The position numbers were made by a program, and so were the translations under genes. A model generated the notes under the pieces. That model was not told the origin of the DNA and did no database searches. It worked only from the letters and a program-made list of their open reading frames with translations. DNA of 64,000 nucleotides from Verrucomicrobiaceae bacterium (GTDB lineage: Bacteria; Verrucomicrobiota; Verrucomicrobiia; Verrucomicrobiales; Verrucomicrobiaceae), in assembly GCA_947466075.1 (NCBI GenBank), contig CANIBP010000019.1:25987-89986 (forward strand), in the 5' to 3' direction. This document shows positions 1 through 10,100 of the stretch, piece by piece (position 1 is the stretch's first letter; each line of letters opens with the position of its first letter).

Positions 1-2822
1 AAAGCCACGGAGCCGACAGCACGCTCATCGAATGGACGATCCGCGAAACGACCGGCGATCAGCGAAGCTGGAGCGTCGCCGATGTGATTCCCGATCTGTT
101 GAAGGGCAACCCCAGGCTGGACAAGCACGGGGCCAGTTGGAGCTTCCTGGAGACGACATCCTCCCCGGTGTTCCTCGCCGAACCGCGCGACAGCAACGGA
201 GGGCGGTCCGAGGTGAAATCGTGGAGCCTCGGCTCCGAGCCCTCGATCTTCGTGAACACCGCCGCCGAGCCCTTGCAGGTCTGGACGAAGTTGCCCGCAC
301 GATCGGTCTTCGTGCATCCGGGGCCCAAGCGCCCCGTGGCGGTCGCCTGGACAAGCCCGATCGATGCCGAACTTGTGGTCTCAGGCCGTGTCGCCGATGC
401 CCATCCCTCCGGAGGCGACGGCGTTTCATTCGAACTCTCGCACGTCGCGGCATCGGAGCTGGGCCAAGCGCTGGGTGTGAAGCCTGCCCCCCTGCCAGCT
501 GTCGGCCTCCCGCCGGACATCATGGGCTTGGTCCGGGAAAAATGGCGCGCGGCCACGACCGATCCCGCACCCGTGCTCGCCGCGATCAAGGCCATGCGGG
601 ACAAGTTGTTCTGGAGCAACTACCGCCGGCATAATGTGCTGGCGGTCGGCAACGGCGTCCCTGCCTGGGTGGACATGCTCCGCGTGGTCGCCCGTGAGCA
701 GGTCCAGGGTGCGGCCCGCGAACCGATCTTCCGGCTGGTCGCGCGGCAGGTGGCCCCTGCGATGCCGGGCACCTTCGTGGTTTGGGACCGTCTACGGTTG
801 GAGAGCGGCGACGGGCCCACACTGGTGTTGGCGGAACACGCGGAACTGCGGGAAGCCGTCGAGGCGGCGTGCGGACTCCGGTTTGGCCTTCATCCGCAAG
901 GCCGGCCCGTGCCACCGGCCGCCCTGGTCACGGAGGCAGGTTCAGAGGTCCGCATCGACCTGCGGAAGCTGCCAGCGCCGCTCTTGAAGTCGCTCACGCT
1001 GCCGCGGTTTATCCGCGCCGATGTGAGCCTCGATGCCGGCAGCCCGGAGACGGCCACGGTCCAGGCTTTACTGCTCGCTGAGCCGGACCTCATGGACGCC
1101 AAGCAGACACGAGAAGGGCGGATCAACCCCACTTCATGGCGGTCCGGAGACCCACTCATCGCGGACGAGCCCGAGCCGCGGGTCGCGCAGATTGTGCATC
1201 CGCGCGTCGCCGCCGAGCGGGCCCAGCCGGCGGCGGAGTTTCGCGCCCTGTTTCCACCGGCGGTGCTCTTTGAGCCGATCATCCCGCGGGACGCCCAAGG
1301 AAGCCTTTTCATGTTCCACCGCGAGGACGAGCCGCTGCGCCGACTCCTGCTCGATGAGACAGGCCGGGCGGAGCTGGAACGTCTCTGGAGCGAACTGCAT
1401 TTCCTGCGCGAGGATGCGCCCGCCAACACGCTCATGTATGCGGAACTACTGAAGTTGTATTCCCAGAAAGGCCAGGCCCAGATGCACTTCTTCATCCAAA
1501 CTTTTGAAGAACGCTTGAAACGGGATGATGCGGCACTCCTCGCCGATCAGGCCGCCGCCGAACCGAAGCACCTCGATGCGCTGCTCACTTTCGCCGCCCG
1601 GGCCTGGCGTCGGTCCCTCGGTGCCGATGAACGCGAAAACATTCTCGCTTCCTACCGCAGTGATCGTGCCGAGGGCATCAAGCACGATCCGGCCCTTCGC
1701 GCCGCTCTCGCCCGCGTGCTGTCATCGCCGTGGTTCCTTTACCGCGTGGAGCAGCCAGCGGACGGACCGCGCTGGCAGCCGGTGACAGGTGATGAGTTGG
1801 CCACGCGGCTGAGCTTCCTGCTTTGGGACTCGATTCCTGATGACGAACTGCGTGCGGCGGCCCCGCGTCTGCACGAGCCCGCCGTGATGGAGGCGCAGTT
1901 GCGTCGGATGATCAAAGACAGCCGGACGCGCGGCATGGCCGAGGAGTTCGGCGCTCGCTGGCTCGGCGTGCGGGACTTCGTCGCCAACCATGGCCGCAGC
2001 TTGAAGGACTTCCCCGAGTTCACCGACGCCGTGCGTGACGCGCTGGCCGAGGAACCGGTGCGTTTTTTTGAGGACCTGCTCATCAACGACCGCGCGGTGA
2101 GCGACGTGATCGCCACCGATGCCGTCATCGTCAACGACGTGCTCGCCAAGCACTACGGCATCCCCGGTGTGACGGGGCCGGAGTGGCGTCGTGTGGAAAA
2201 AGTCGCCGCCTACGGTCGCGGCGGTCTGCTGGGACTCGGCGCCGTGCTCGCCAAGCAATCCGCCGCCGCCCGCACCAGCCCCATCAAGCGCGGGGCCTGG
2301 GTGGCCCGCATGCTCGGTGACCGGCTCCCGAATCCCCCGCCGAATGTGCCGCCGCTGCCCGATGTCGTGCCCGCCGGGCTGAGCGTCCGCGAACTGACCG
2401 AGCGTCACCGCAAGGACGCCAACTGCGCCGCCTGCCACGTGCGCATCGATCCGTATGGCATGACGCTGGAGCAGTTCGACGCCATCGGCCGCCTGCGGCC
2501 CGCCAGCGCGCTGAAGCCCGGCGAGAGCCGTGCGACATTGCGCGACGGCACCGATGTCCATGACTTCACCGGCCTACGAAACTACATCGCCGGCCCACGG
2601 CGCGAGGACTTGCTGCGCACACTCGCCCGCAAGCTGACCGGCTACGCCCTGAGCCGCGCCGTGCTGCCCTCAGACCGCGCGCTGGTTGATGAAGTCACCA
2701 AGACCATGATTGCCGGCGGACGCTGGTCGGACGCCCTGCTCGTCATCGTCCGCAGCGAGCCCTTCCGCTGCATCCGGCCCGCTGACGGGGCGATGAAGTC
2801 GGCAGACAACCGCACGAAATGA
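1..2822 (+). CDS. DUF1592/DUF1588/DUF1585 cytochrome-domain protein, 5' end outside window
   Basis: The reading frame is open from base 3, so the gene starts upstream of the window; the GTG at 84 is only an internal codon. The first residues (SHGADSTLIEWTI) align with an internal part of the paralogue at 7148-11407, which supports truncation by the window edge. After a poorly conserved region come a PSD5-like stretch (bases about 1520-1770), PSD4/DUF1592 (about 1780-2210, 'DELATRLSFLLWDSIPDDEL'), PSCyt3/DUF1588 with one haem-type CxxCH (CAACH, about 2424-2438) followed by RIDPYG, and PSD2/DUF1585 at the C-terminus. Proteins of this family are exported and their substrate is unknown. A DUF1552 partner usually follows directly; here the nearest is at 5797, beyond two inserted-looking enzyme genes. 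Confidence 0.88.
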   Translation, partial: SHGADSTLIEWTIRETTGDQRSWSVADVIPDLLKGNPRLDKHGASWSFLETTSSPVFLAEPRDSNGGRSEVKSWSLGSEPSIFVNTAAEPLQVWTKLPARSVFVHPGPKRPVAVAWTSPIDAELVVSGRVADAHPSGGDGVSFELSHVAASELGQALGVKPAPLPAVGLPPDIMGLVREKWRAATTDPAPVLAAIKAMRDKLFWSNYRRHNVLAVGNGVPAWVDMLRVVAREQVQGAAREPIFRLVARQVAPAMPGTFVVWDRLRLESGDGPTLVLAEHAELREAVEAACGLRFGLHPQGRPVPPAALVTEAGSEVRIDLRKLPAPLLKSLTLPRFIRADVSLDAGSPETATVQALLLAEPDLMDAKQTREGRINPTSWRSGDPLIADEPEPRVAQIVHPRVAAERAQPAAEFRALFPPAVLFEPIIPRDAQGSLFMFHREDEPLRRLLLDETGRAELERLWSELHFLREDAPANTLMYAELLKLYSQKGQAQMHFFIQTFEERLKRDDAALLADQAAAEPKHLDALLTFAARAWRRSLGADERENILASYRSDRAEGIKHDPALRAALARVLSSPWFLYRVEQPADGPRWQPVTGDELATRLSFLLWDSIPDDELRAAAPRLHEPAVMEAQLRRMIKDSRTRGMAEEFGARWLGVRDFVANHGRSLKDFPEFTDAVRDALAEEPVRFFEDLLINDRAVSDVIATDAVIVNDVLAKHYGIPGVTGPEWRRVEKVAAYGRGGLLGLGAVLAKQSAAARTSPIKRGAWVARMLGDRLPNPPPNVPPLPDVVPAGLSVRELTERHRKDANCAACHVRIDPYGMTLEQFDAIGRLRPASALKPGESRATLRDGTDVHDFTGLRNYIAGPRREDLLRTLARKLTGYALSRAVLPSDRALVDEVTKTMIAGGRWSDALLVIVRSEPFRCIRPADGAMKSADNRTK

Positions 2823-2829
2823 AGGACGC

Positions 2830-2898
2830 ATGAGAACCACCGTCACACTCCTCACCGCCCGGCTGCTTGCGCCGTTGGCCGCATTGCACGCTTCTGAC
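2830..2898 (+). repeat. Leader cassette copy (sialidase-SGNH gene)
   Basis: The first 23 codons belong to the leader DNA family shared by unrelated genes here (4734, 17239, 19073, partial at 16188). It keeps the core CTCCTCACCGCC. It encodes a Sec-type signal peptide. Confidence 0.6.
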
Positions 2899-4737
2899 AC
2901 CCTGCCAAGTCAGGGAACAAGCCACGTCATCGTGCCCCACTCGAAGGAGGCCGCCCGCAATGGCGAGGCGTCGTTGATCGATCTGCGGGATGGCTCGCTG
3001 CTGCTGATGTATGGAGCCCATCAGAAAAGCGGAGACTGGGATCGCGGGGAGATCCGCCAGATGCGATCCCGCGACGAGGGCAAGACCTGGTCCACGCCCG
3101 AGACCGTCTTCAGCGATGCGAAGCGTTCGTTGTTTCAAGTCGCCTTCGCGCGACTGGCCAACGGCGATCTCGGCCTGACCCACACCTCGCTCGCCAATGG
3201 CCGCGATGCCTTCAAGGTCTTCCGCCGCTCGACGGACGAGGGCCAGACTTGGTCGGAGCCGCTGAAGATCAGCGATGCTTCACACGAATACACCACCGGC
3301 CCCTGGGACAAGCTCTACGTGCTGGCGAGCGGGCGGGTCATTGCGCTGTTGCACTGCAACATGAAACCGGATGCGAAGAAGCAGGGCGGCCCGCTGGGCG
3401 TTTACACCGTTTACTCCGACGACCACGGGCAGACGTGGACTCGCTCGCCACTCAATGAAGTGCTGCATGTGTCTGACAATCCGCTCAAGAAGCACGAATG
3501 GGGTTTCTGGGAACCGGCGCTGGTCGAGCACGCTTCGGCGAAGCTGCTCATGCTGGGCCGCACCACGACGGGTTGGCTATGGGAGAGTCGTTCGGATGAC
3601 AACGGCACGACGTGGAGCGCGCCCGTGCAGTCCACCGTGCCCAATCCCGTCGCACCACCTGTGCTAACGCGTGTCCCTGGCACGGACACGCTCGCGCTCA
3701 TCCACAATCCCGACGTGAAACTAAGCGACAGTTGGCACGGCGGCGAACGCGTCGCCCTCGCCTTCCGCACCAGCCAGGACAGTGGTCGCACCTGGTCCGC
3801 GCCCACGGACATCTATCGCGCACCGAACAACCAACTGTGGGTGGACTATCCCGCCGTGCGATGGGTCAAAGGCCAGTTGCACCTCGTCTGGCGGCACATC
3901 GTCAAAGCAAACCCAGCCAGCGGACCGGGTGGCACGAGCCTCTACCACCACGTCCTGCCGCGCGAGACTTTCGAAGCACGGACCGCGCTGAAGAAGTCCG
4001 CTGAATCCAACGCCAAGCCCCTGCTCATCCTGCCGCTCGGCGACAGCATCACGCGCGGCTCCTACCTCGCGAAGATTGATGGTAAATCCACCGGCCTTCC
4101 GCATCCTGATGCCGGCGGTTGGCGCAAGCCGCTCCAAGACAAGCTGCGTGTTGTCGGCATCGCGTATGATTTTGTCGGCGAACTCAACTACGCCGCCTTC
4201 GGTCGCGATGGTGTGGTCGATCCGCAGTTTGATCCCGATCATCACGGCCTCGCTGGCTTCAGCAACGCGGGCATTCTCAAAGGCGGCGTGGTGCCGACAT
4301 TGCCGGATGCACTGGCACAGTTGGGCGTGAAGCAAGTCACCGTCCCCGGCATCGTGGACGTGCTCAAGAAGCATCAGCCCGACATCATCTTGCTCATGTC
4401 CGGCGCGAACGGTTTCGATGCGCCCGCGCGCGACCGGCTCATCCACACCATCGGCGATACGAGCGCTGCGCATCTATTCGTCGCCACCATCCTCCTGCAG
4501 AAAGCCCCGCGCGCCGGCTGGGAGAAAGTGGATGCCTACAACGCCTCGCTGCCCGCCATCGTCGCCGCGCAGAAGGCCGCTGGCAAACGCATCACGCTCG
4601 TGGACATGCACGCCGCCATCACGGCGGATGATTTGTTGCCGGACGGTGTCCATCCCAACCAGAGGGGCATGGACAAGATGGCCGTGACTTGGTTCGCGGC
4701 TTTCCGCGCCTCGTTGAAGCAAACAAATCGGCCATGA
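2830..4737 (+). CDS. Secreted sialidase-like (BNR) domain fused to SGNH/GDSL esterase
   Basis: 635 residues with an N-terminal signal peptide of the shared leader type (MRTTVTLLTARLLAPLAALH). Residues about 30-375 form a sialidase-like propeller with at least five Asp-box motifs: SRDEGKTW, STDEGQTW, SDDHGQTW, SDDNGTTW and SQDSGRTW. Residues about 395-630 are an SGNH hydrolase with block I GDS (Ser406), an Asn in MSGANG (Asn527) and the block V pair DGVH (Asp605, His608). The pairing suggests a glycan exo-hydrolase joined to a deacetylase, comparable in logic to sialidase plus sialate O-acetylesterase; the actual sugar is not shown. It starts 7 bp after the preceding gene and its stop overlaps the next start (ATGA), so the two downstream enzymes are probably co-transcribed. 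Confidence 0.85.
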   Translation: MRTTVTLLTARLLAPLAALHASDTLPSQGTSHVIVPHSKEAARNGEASLIDLRDGSLLLMYGAHQKSGDWDRGEIRQMRSRDEGKTWSTPETVFSDAKRSLFQVAFARLANGDLGLTHTSLANGRDAFKVFRRSTDEGQTWSEPLKISDASHEYTTGPWDKLYVLASGRVIALLHCNMKPDAKKQGGPLGVYTVYSDDHGQTWTRSPLNEVLHVSDNPLKKHEWGFWEPALVEHASAKLLMLGRTTTGWLWESRSDDNGTTWSAPVQSTVPNPVAPPVLTRVPGTDTLALIHNPDVKLSDSWHGGERVALAFRTSQDSGRTWSAPTDIYRAPNNQLWVDYPAVRWVKGQLHLVWRHIVKANPASGPGGTSLYHHVLPRETFEARTALKKSAESNAKPLLILPLGDSITRGSYLAKIDGKSTGLPHPDAGGWRKPLQDKLRVVGIAYDFVGELNYAAFGRDGVVDPQFDPDHHGLAGFSNAGILKGGVVPTLPDALAQLGVKQVTVPGIVDVLKKHQPDIILLMSGANGFDAPARDRLIHTIGDTSAAHLFVATILLQKAPRAGWEKVDAYNASLPAIVAAQKAAGKRITLVDMHAAITADDLLPDGVHPNQRGMDKMAVTWFAAFRASLKQTNRP

Positions 4738-4802
4738 AACCCACCCTCACCCTCCTCACCGCCCTGCTGCTGGTTCCGCTGGCTGCGCTCCACGCCGCTG
4801 AT
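4734..4802 (+). repeat. Leader cassette copy (esterase gene)
   Basis: These 69 bp are identical to the leader of the unrelated hydrolase at 17239-17307 at 62 of 69 positions, with one difference in the first 39 bases. Codon choice is shared, not only the peptide. Confidence 0.75.
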
Positions 4803-5576
4803 GTGCCCGCGCCTGCATCTGATCTGAAGCCTGGCACCAGGATGATTCTGAAGTTCCCGGAACTGCCGCAGACAATCTATGCGATGCAGTCGGGACAGGA
4901 GGCCGTGACGCAGGCGTATCTCGCGCTGCCGGAAAACTACTCGCCAGAGCGGAAGTTCCCGCTGTTTGTCTTCCTCTACGGCGGACACGGAGGGCCAGGC
5001 GCGGGTCCGGGACGCGGACAGCAGATCATGGTGAACAAGGATTGCATCTTCGTGAACCTGCCGCTCTTCAAAGCCAAGTTCGATCCCACCGGCCCCTTCA
5101 AAGGACTGCTCATCACCACCGAGCAAGACGGCGAGACGATTTGCCGGGCTTACAACGCGATGCTGAAGAAAGTCTATGCCACCGTCCCGAACATCGACAC
5201 CGCGCACAACATCATCGGCGGCATGTCGAACGGCGGGCACTCCATTGTCGCGATGTTTGAGCAAGGTGACGCCTATCTCATGAGCACTTTCCAGAACCTC
5301 GTGCTCATCGAGGGCGGCTGGTATTCGATCAAAACCTTCGACCGCTACAAAGGCAAAGCCATCCTCTATTTGCACGGCGACTACGCCGGGCAAAACGACT
5401 GGCTGGGAAAGAAGATGCGCGAGGATCTGCCGAAGGCCGTCAAAAAGCTCGAAGACGCCATCGCCGCCAACCAACTCAACGCCACCGGCCTCGTGATGAA
5501 GGACACCGGCCACGACATGCCGACGAAGTTTGATGCCGATGTCAAAGCGTGGGTGCTGAAACAACTCGCTCACTAG
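4734..5576 (+). CDS. Secreted alpha/beta-hydrolase (putative esterase)
   Basis: 280 residues from the ATG at 4734, which overlaps the upstream TGA as ATGA and begins a clear signal peptide; a longer in-frame start at 4689 lies inside the previous gene and is not preferred. The mature part has an oxyanion-type loop (FLYGGHGGPG), a nucleophile elbow GMSNGG with Ser165, and a C-terminal His260 in DTGHDMP, the expected catalytic order for an alpha/beta-hydrolase of the PHB-depolymerase/feruloyl-esterase type. Translational coupling to the sialidase-SGNH gene suggests a joint role in removing acyl groups from a glycan; substrate unknown. Confidence 0.8.
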   Translation: MKPTLTLLTALLLVPLAALHAADVPAPASDLKPGTRMILKFPELPQTIYAMQSGQEAVTQAYLALPENYSPERKFPLFVFLYGGHGGPGAGPGRGQQIMVNKDCIFVNLPLFKAKFDPTGPFKGLLITTEQDGETICRAYNAMLKKVYATVPNIDTAHNIIGGMSNGGHSIVAMFEQGDAYLMSTFQNLVLIEGGWYSIKTFDRYKGKAILYLHGDYAGQNDWLGKKMREDLPKAVKKLEDAIAANQLNATGLVMKDTGHDMPTKFDADVKAWVLKQLAH

Positions 5577-5608
5577 CTCACGATGCCGAACAGACACAAT
5601 CTCAAACC

Positions 5609-5719
5609 ATGAAACACACCCTCACAGTTGCCTGCTTCTTTTTGAAATCAGCTTGGCAGGCTGTCTCCCTTCGGTCGGCTCTCACCGCCCTGCTGCTCGC
5701 GCCGCTGGCCGAGTTGTAG
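5609..5719 (+). pseudogene. Decayed leader cassette with a roughly 50-bp insertion
   Basis: An ATG at 5609 opens a 36-codon ORF ending TAG at 5717. It begins MKHTLT and ends LTALLLAPLAEL, the two ends of the shared leader, separated by about 50 bp (GTTGCCTGC.TCTTTTTGAAATCAGC and on to about 5680). The same inserted sequence occurs in the leader remnant at 60253. No mature protein follows, so this is a stranded signal-peptide unit and probably not a gene. Confidence 0.6.
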
Positions 5720-5796
5720 GCTTCGCACGTCAAAACTCCGCGCTTCGTCATCGCAACCTTTTCCACATCCGCTCAATCCCAACCCCAACACCACCC

Positions 5797-7101
5797 ATGA
5801 ACATCCAACGCAACCACTGGCTCATCAGCCGCCGCCACGCGCTTCGCGGCATCGGGGCGACACTCGCATTGCCTTTGCTCGATTGCATGAAACCGGCTCG
5901 GGCCGCCGCCGCGAGCGCCGCCAGCCTGCCGCCGACGCGCACGCTCGTCACCTTCACCGGCATGGGTTTCCACTCGAAGCATTGGTGGGCCAAGGGCGAC
6001 GGTGCGGCGATGGAAATCGGACCCTGCCTGAAGCCGCTGGAGTCTTGGAAGGAGCGCATGGTCTTCCTACGCGGCCTGTGGAACGAGCAGGCGAATAACG
6101 GGATCATCCACTGCATGCAAACAGGCAACATGCTCAGCGGCGCGGCCATGGCGAAGAACGAAGTCCACACGGGGGTCAGCTTTGACCAAGTGATGGCGCG
6201 GCAGATCGGCGACCGCACCCGGCTGCCTTCGCTGGTGCTCGGTTGCGAGGAAGCGATGCCCGGCCTCCAGGACGGGCATCCGCTGCTCTACGGCTCGCAC
6301 ATTTCGTGGAGTTCACCGGTGTCGCCAACCTGGACCGAAACGCGGCCCGCGCTCGCCTTTGACCAGCTCTTTCGCACCGAGCGCAACCGCGATGACCGCC
6401 GCGTCGTCGATGCCGTGCTCGATGACGCGAAGTCCCTGCAACGCAAGCTCTCCAGCGCGGACCGCCAGCGCTTTGAGGAGTATATCGGCTCCGTCCACGA
6501 GATCGAGGGCCGCATCAAACGGGCCGGCAAGGAACGCGCGGCCGGTGAATGGAAACCGACCCTCACCAGCCCCGATCGCCCGCGCCCTGCCGACGGGATC
6601 CCGGCGGATCTTCCGGAGTATTGGAAGCTCATGAATGACATCCTCATTCTTGCCTTCCGCACGGACTCCACGCGCATCGCCACCATGAAATACTGCAACG
6701 ACGCCTCCAACATCGTGCACGCGCACCTCGGCATCCGCGATCACCATCACTACATCGCCCACTCGCAGCCGGACGATCTCATCACGCTCAACCAGTTCTT
6801 CATGTCGCAGCTCGCCTACCTCTGCCAGCGCATGTCCGAGATCAAGGAAGGCGACAGCACATTGCTCGACAACACCGCCATCATGCACTGCTCCAGCATG
6901 CTGCACGGCAACCATGAGTCCAAGCAGTTGCCAGTGATCCTGCTAGGCGGTGCGAGTGGGAATCTTCGCGGCGGTCGCGTGCTCGATTACCTCGACAAAC
7001 CCAACCGCCGCATGTGCAGCCTCTTCCTCAACCTCATGGACTGGGGCGGCTTGAAGCTCGATCGCTTCAACGATTCAACCGAACGGCTAGCGGGTATCTG
7101 A
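5797..7101 (+). CDS. DUF1552 (HXXSHH family) Tat-type exported protein
   Basis: 434 residues from the ATG at 5797, chosen because it gives a twin-arginine leader (SRRHALRGIGATLALPLL); an upstream in-frame start at 5653 runs through leader-cassette debris. Family hallmarks include GMGFHSKHWWAKG, a SGAAMAK/GVSFDQVMA region, HISWSSP, ALAFDQLF, IATMKYCND and the terminal LLDNTAIMHCSSM segment. The motif that names the family is altered: residues 318-323 read HYIAHS instead of HxxSHH. The family has an alkaline-phosphatase-like fold and no known reaction. It is followed by a DUF1592-type gene, and its own partner may be the one at the left edge. Confidence 0.88.
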   Translation: MNIQRNHWLISRRHALRGIGATLALPLLDCMKPARAAAASAASLPPTRTLVTFTGMGFHSKHWWAKGDGAAMEIGPCLKPLESWKERMVFLRGLWNEQANNGIIHCMQTGNMLSGAAMAKNEVHTGVSFDQVMARQIGDRTRLPSLVLGCEEAMPGLQDGHPLLYGSHISWSSPVSPTWTETRPALAFDQLFRTERNRDDRRVVDAVLDDAKSLQRKLSSADRQRFEEYIGSVHEIEGRIKRAGKERAAGEWKPTLTSPDRPRPADGIPADLPEYWKLMNDILILAFRTDSTRIATMKYCNDASNIVHAHLGIRDHHHYIAHSQPDDLITLNQFFMSQLAYLCQRMSEIKEGDSTLLDNTAIMHCSSMLHGNHESKQLPVILLGGASGNLRGGRVLDYLDKPNRRMCSLFLNLMDWGGLKLDRFNDSTERLAGI

Positions 7102-7147
7102 ACCGCACCATCACCACCACTTTCCATCCAATACTGGGGCTCCAACC

Positions 7148-10100
7148 ATGAAACCAGCCTTCAAAAAACCTGCTGAGCACACGATGACACGTAAAACAAT
7201 GCGCGTTGAAAAATGGCTGGCACTCATCGCCATCGCATCGTCTTCCATCCAAGCCTTTGCCGATCAAAAGCAGGTCTTCGAGCAAACCATTCAGCCTGTG
7301 CTGAAACAGTATTGCCTGGACTGTCACTCGACGAAGAAGCAGAAGGGCGATCTCGATTTGGAGCGCTTTACCTCACTCGATCTCGTGAAGCGTGATCCCG
7401 TCGTGTGGGAGCATTCGCTGGATCAGATCCGCGACAAGGAGATGCCGCCGAAGGACAAGCCCCGGCCTTCGCCCAAACAGATGAAGCTTCTCTCGGACTG
7501 GATGCAGGGCACGCTGGATGACATCGCGCTCGCCAGCGCTGGTGATCCGGGGCCGGTGGTGCTGCGGCGTCTGTCGAACATGGAATACACTTACTCGATC
7601 CGTGATCTCACCGGCGTCCCGTCGCTCGATCCGGCGAAGGAGTTCCCCGTTGATGGTGCGGCTGGGGAAGGCTTCACCAACGCGGGTGCAGCTCTGGTGA
7701 TGTCGCCTGCGTTGCTCACGAAATATCTCGATGCCGCGAAGGACGTGGCGAGCCACGCGGTGCTCACGCCGACAGGCATTCAGTTTTCCGCAGGCTCGTC
7801 ATCGCGTGACTGGACCGATGAGACACTGGCGAGGATTCGCGAGTTCTATGCTGAGTTCAGTGATACGACCGAGCAATCCGTCGCGGTCAATGGTGCTGAA
7901 AAAGTCAGTAACAAGGGAGGTCGGCTGCCGATCGACAAGTATCTGGCGGCCACTTTGCAGGAGCGTGCAGCCCTCGCCAGTGGCTCGAAGAAGATCGCTG
8001 ATGTCGCGCGCGAACGTCGCTTGAGCGCGAAGTATCTCGGGCTGCTATGGGCCATGTTGCAGGACAACAAACCCTCTGCGCTGCTCGATCCGCTGCGCGC
8101 GAAATGGCGCGAAGGCAGTCTGGCAGTGGCTGACATCGAAGCTTGGCAGCAGGCGCTTTGGCGCTTCACCAATATTGGACATCTGGGTAAAGTCGGCGGC
8201 CCGAAGTCCTGGCTGGAACCGGTGACACCGCTCGCGGCGCAGCATGAGTTGCGGATGAAGTTGCAGCCTCCGTCGGACGGCGGCGATCTCACGCTGTATC
8301 TCACCACCAGCGATGCGGGGGATGGAAACGCGAACGATTTTGCCCTCTGGGAAAAAGCGCGACTCATCACGCCAGGTCATGGCGAGCTGCTCCTGCGCGA
8401 TGTGCGCTCGGTCGTGCAACAGATGATGCGACATCGCGATACAGTGACAGAAAGCGTGGTGAGATGTCTCGCGGCAGCGAACGAGGCGACGAGTGCAGAT
8501 GGCCGTCCTGACCTCCTCGCGCTTGCGAAGAAGCACAATGTCGATGGCAAAGTGCTCGCGGGTTGGCTGAATTACCTCGGCATTGGCACTGCGGGCGAAG
8601 TGAAACTGGAACCGCTGCTCGTGAAGAAATCGGAGCGCTCTCCGGCCTATGAGTTCATCAAAGGTTGGACCGGTGACAATGCTCTCAGCGTGCTGGCGAA
8701 CTCCTCCGATGCCACGGTGAAAATTCCTGGCACGATGCCGCCGCACAGCGTTGCCACACATCCCTCGCCGAAGCTTGCATCGGTCATCGCGTGGCGCAGT
8801 CCGGTCACCGGCACGCTGCGAGTGAGCGGCAAACTTCAGGACGGGCACACGGTGTGCGGCAACGGCATCACCTATGCGCTGGAACTGCGGCGCGGCCAGA
8901 CGCGCGAGGTGCTCGCCGCTGGCGAAAGCAAGGGCTCGACAGTGATCCCGATGGGACCGTTTCAAAACGTGCGCGTGATGACTGGCGATGTCATTGCGCT
9001 GGTCATCGATCCGCGCGATGGCGACCACACCTGCGATCACACGATGGTGAATCTGACCCTGAACGATGGTAAAACCGAGTGGGATCTCGCCAAGGATGTT
9101 TCGCCGAACATCCTGGCTGGCAATCCGCACGCTGACCGTCACGGCAACAAAGCGGTGTGGCATTTCCTGAGTCAACAAGCGGCGGGAGCGGCATCGTCTG
9201 TCATCCCCAGTGATTCGCTGTTGTCAAAATGGCAGAAAGCGAAGGACGTCGACGAGTTTGCACGAATCGCTGCACAAGTGCAGCAGTTGCTCCAGCAAGA
9301 CGCTGCAGCCTTGAAGGCGAGCCCGACCGATCGCGAACTGCGCAACCAGCTTCTCTCGTTCAACGGTCCGCTGCTCGCCGACGCATGGCGCTCGGTGAAA
9401 GCGCAGGCCGGAGATGGCCCGGCGTCGCCTTACGGACTCGATCCTGCGATGTTCGGCAAGCATCCCAAAGGCGGCGAGGTTGCCGCGACGAGCCTCTGCG
9501 TGCAGGCACCGTCAGTCATTGAATTGAGACTCCCCGCATCGCTGCTGGCGGGCGCTGAACTGGTGACCACTGGCCGCTTGCATCCCGCCAGTGGCGGGGA
9601 AGGCAGCGTGCAAATGCGGGCGCTCACCACGAAGCCAGCCGCGTTATCAGGATTGCAAGCCACGGCGGCAAGTTCGGCCAAGGAAGGCGGCGCATGGAAC
9701 TCCAGCAAGCCCCCGGTGATTTTCGATTCGCCGATCCTGGTGCAAGATGGAAGCGCCGCACGTCAGCGTTTCGAAAGGGCCTTCGATGACTTCCGCGGCC
9801 TATTCCCTGCCGCGCTGTGCTACACCAAGATCGTGCCTGCCGATGAGGTGGTGACGCTGACCTTGTTCCATCGCGAGGACGAGCAACTCAGGCGATTGAT
9901 CCTCGACGATGCGCAAAGTGCTGCGCTCGACCGCCTTTGGGATGAATTGCATTTCGTCAGTCAGGATGCCCTCACGCTGGTGGATGCCTTTGAGCAGATC
10001 TGGCAGTTCTCCTCACAAGACGGCCCCGACGCGCCCAATGGCGACAAACGACTGGAGCCGCTGCGGGAGCCGATCATGCGCGGAGCCGAGGCCTTCAAGA

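Noticed and set aside
1722..2561. A 279-codon minus-strand ORF
   Set aside because: Antisense to DUF1592/DUF1588 coding sequence with no recognisable motif.
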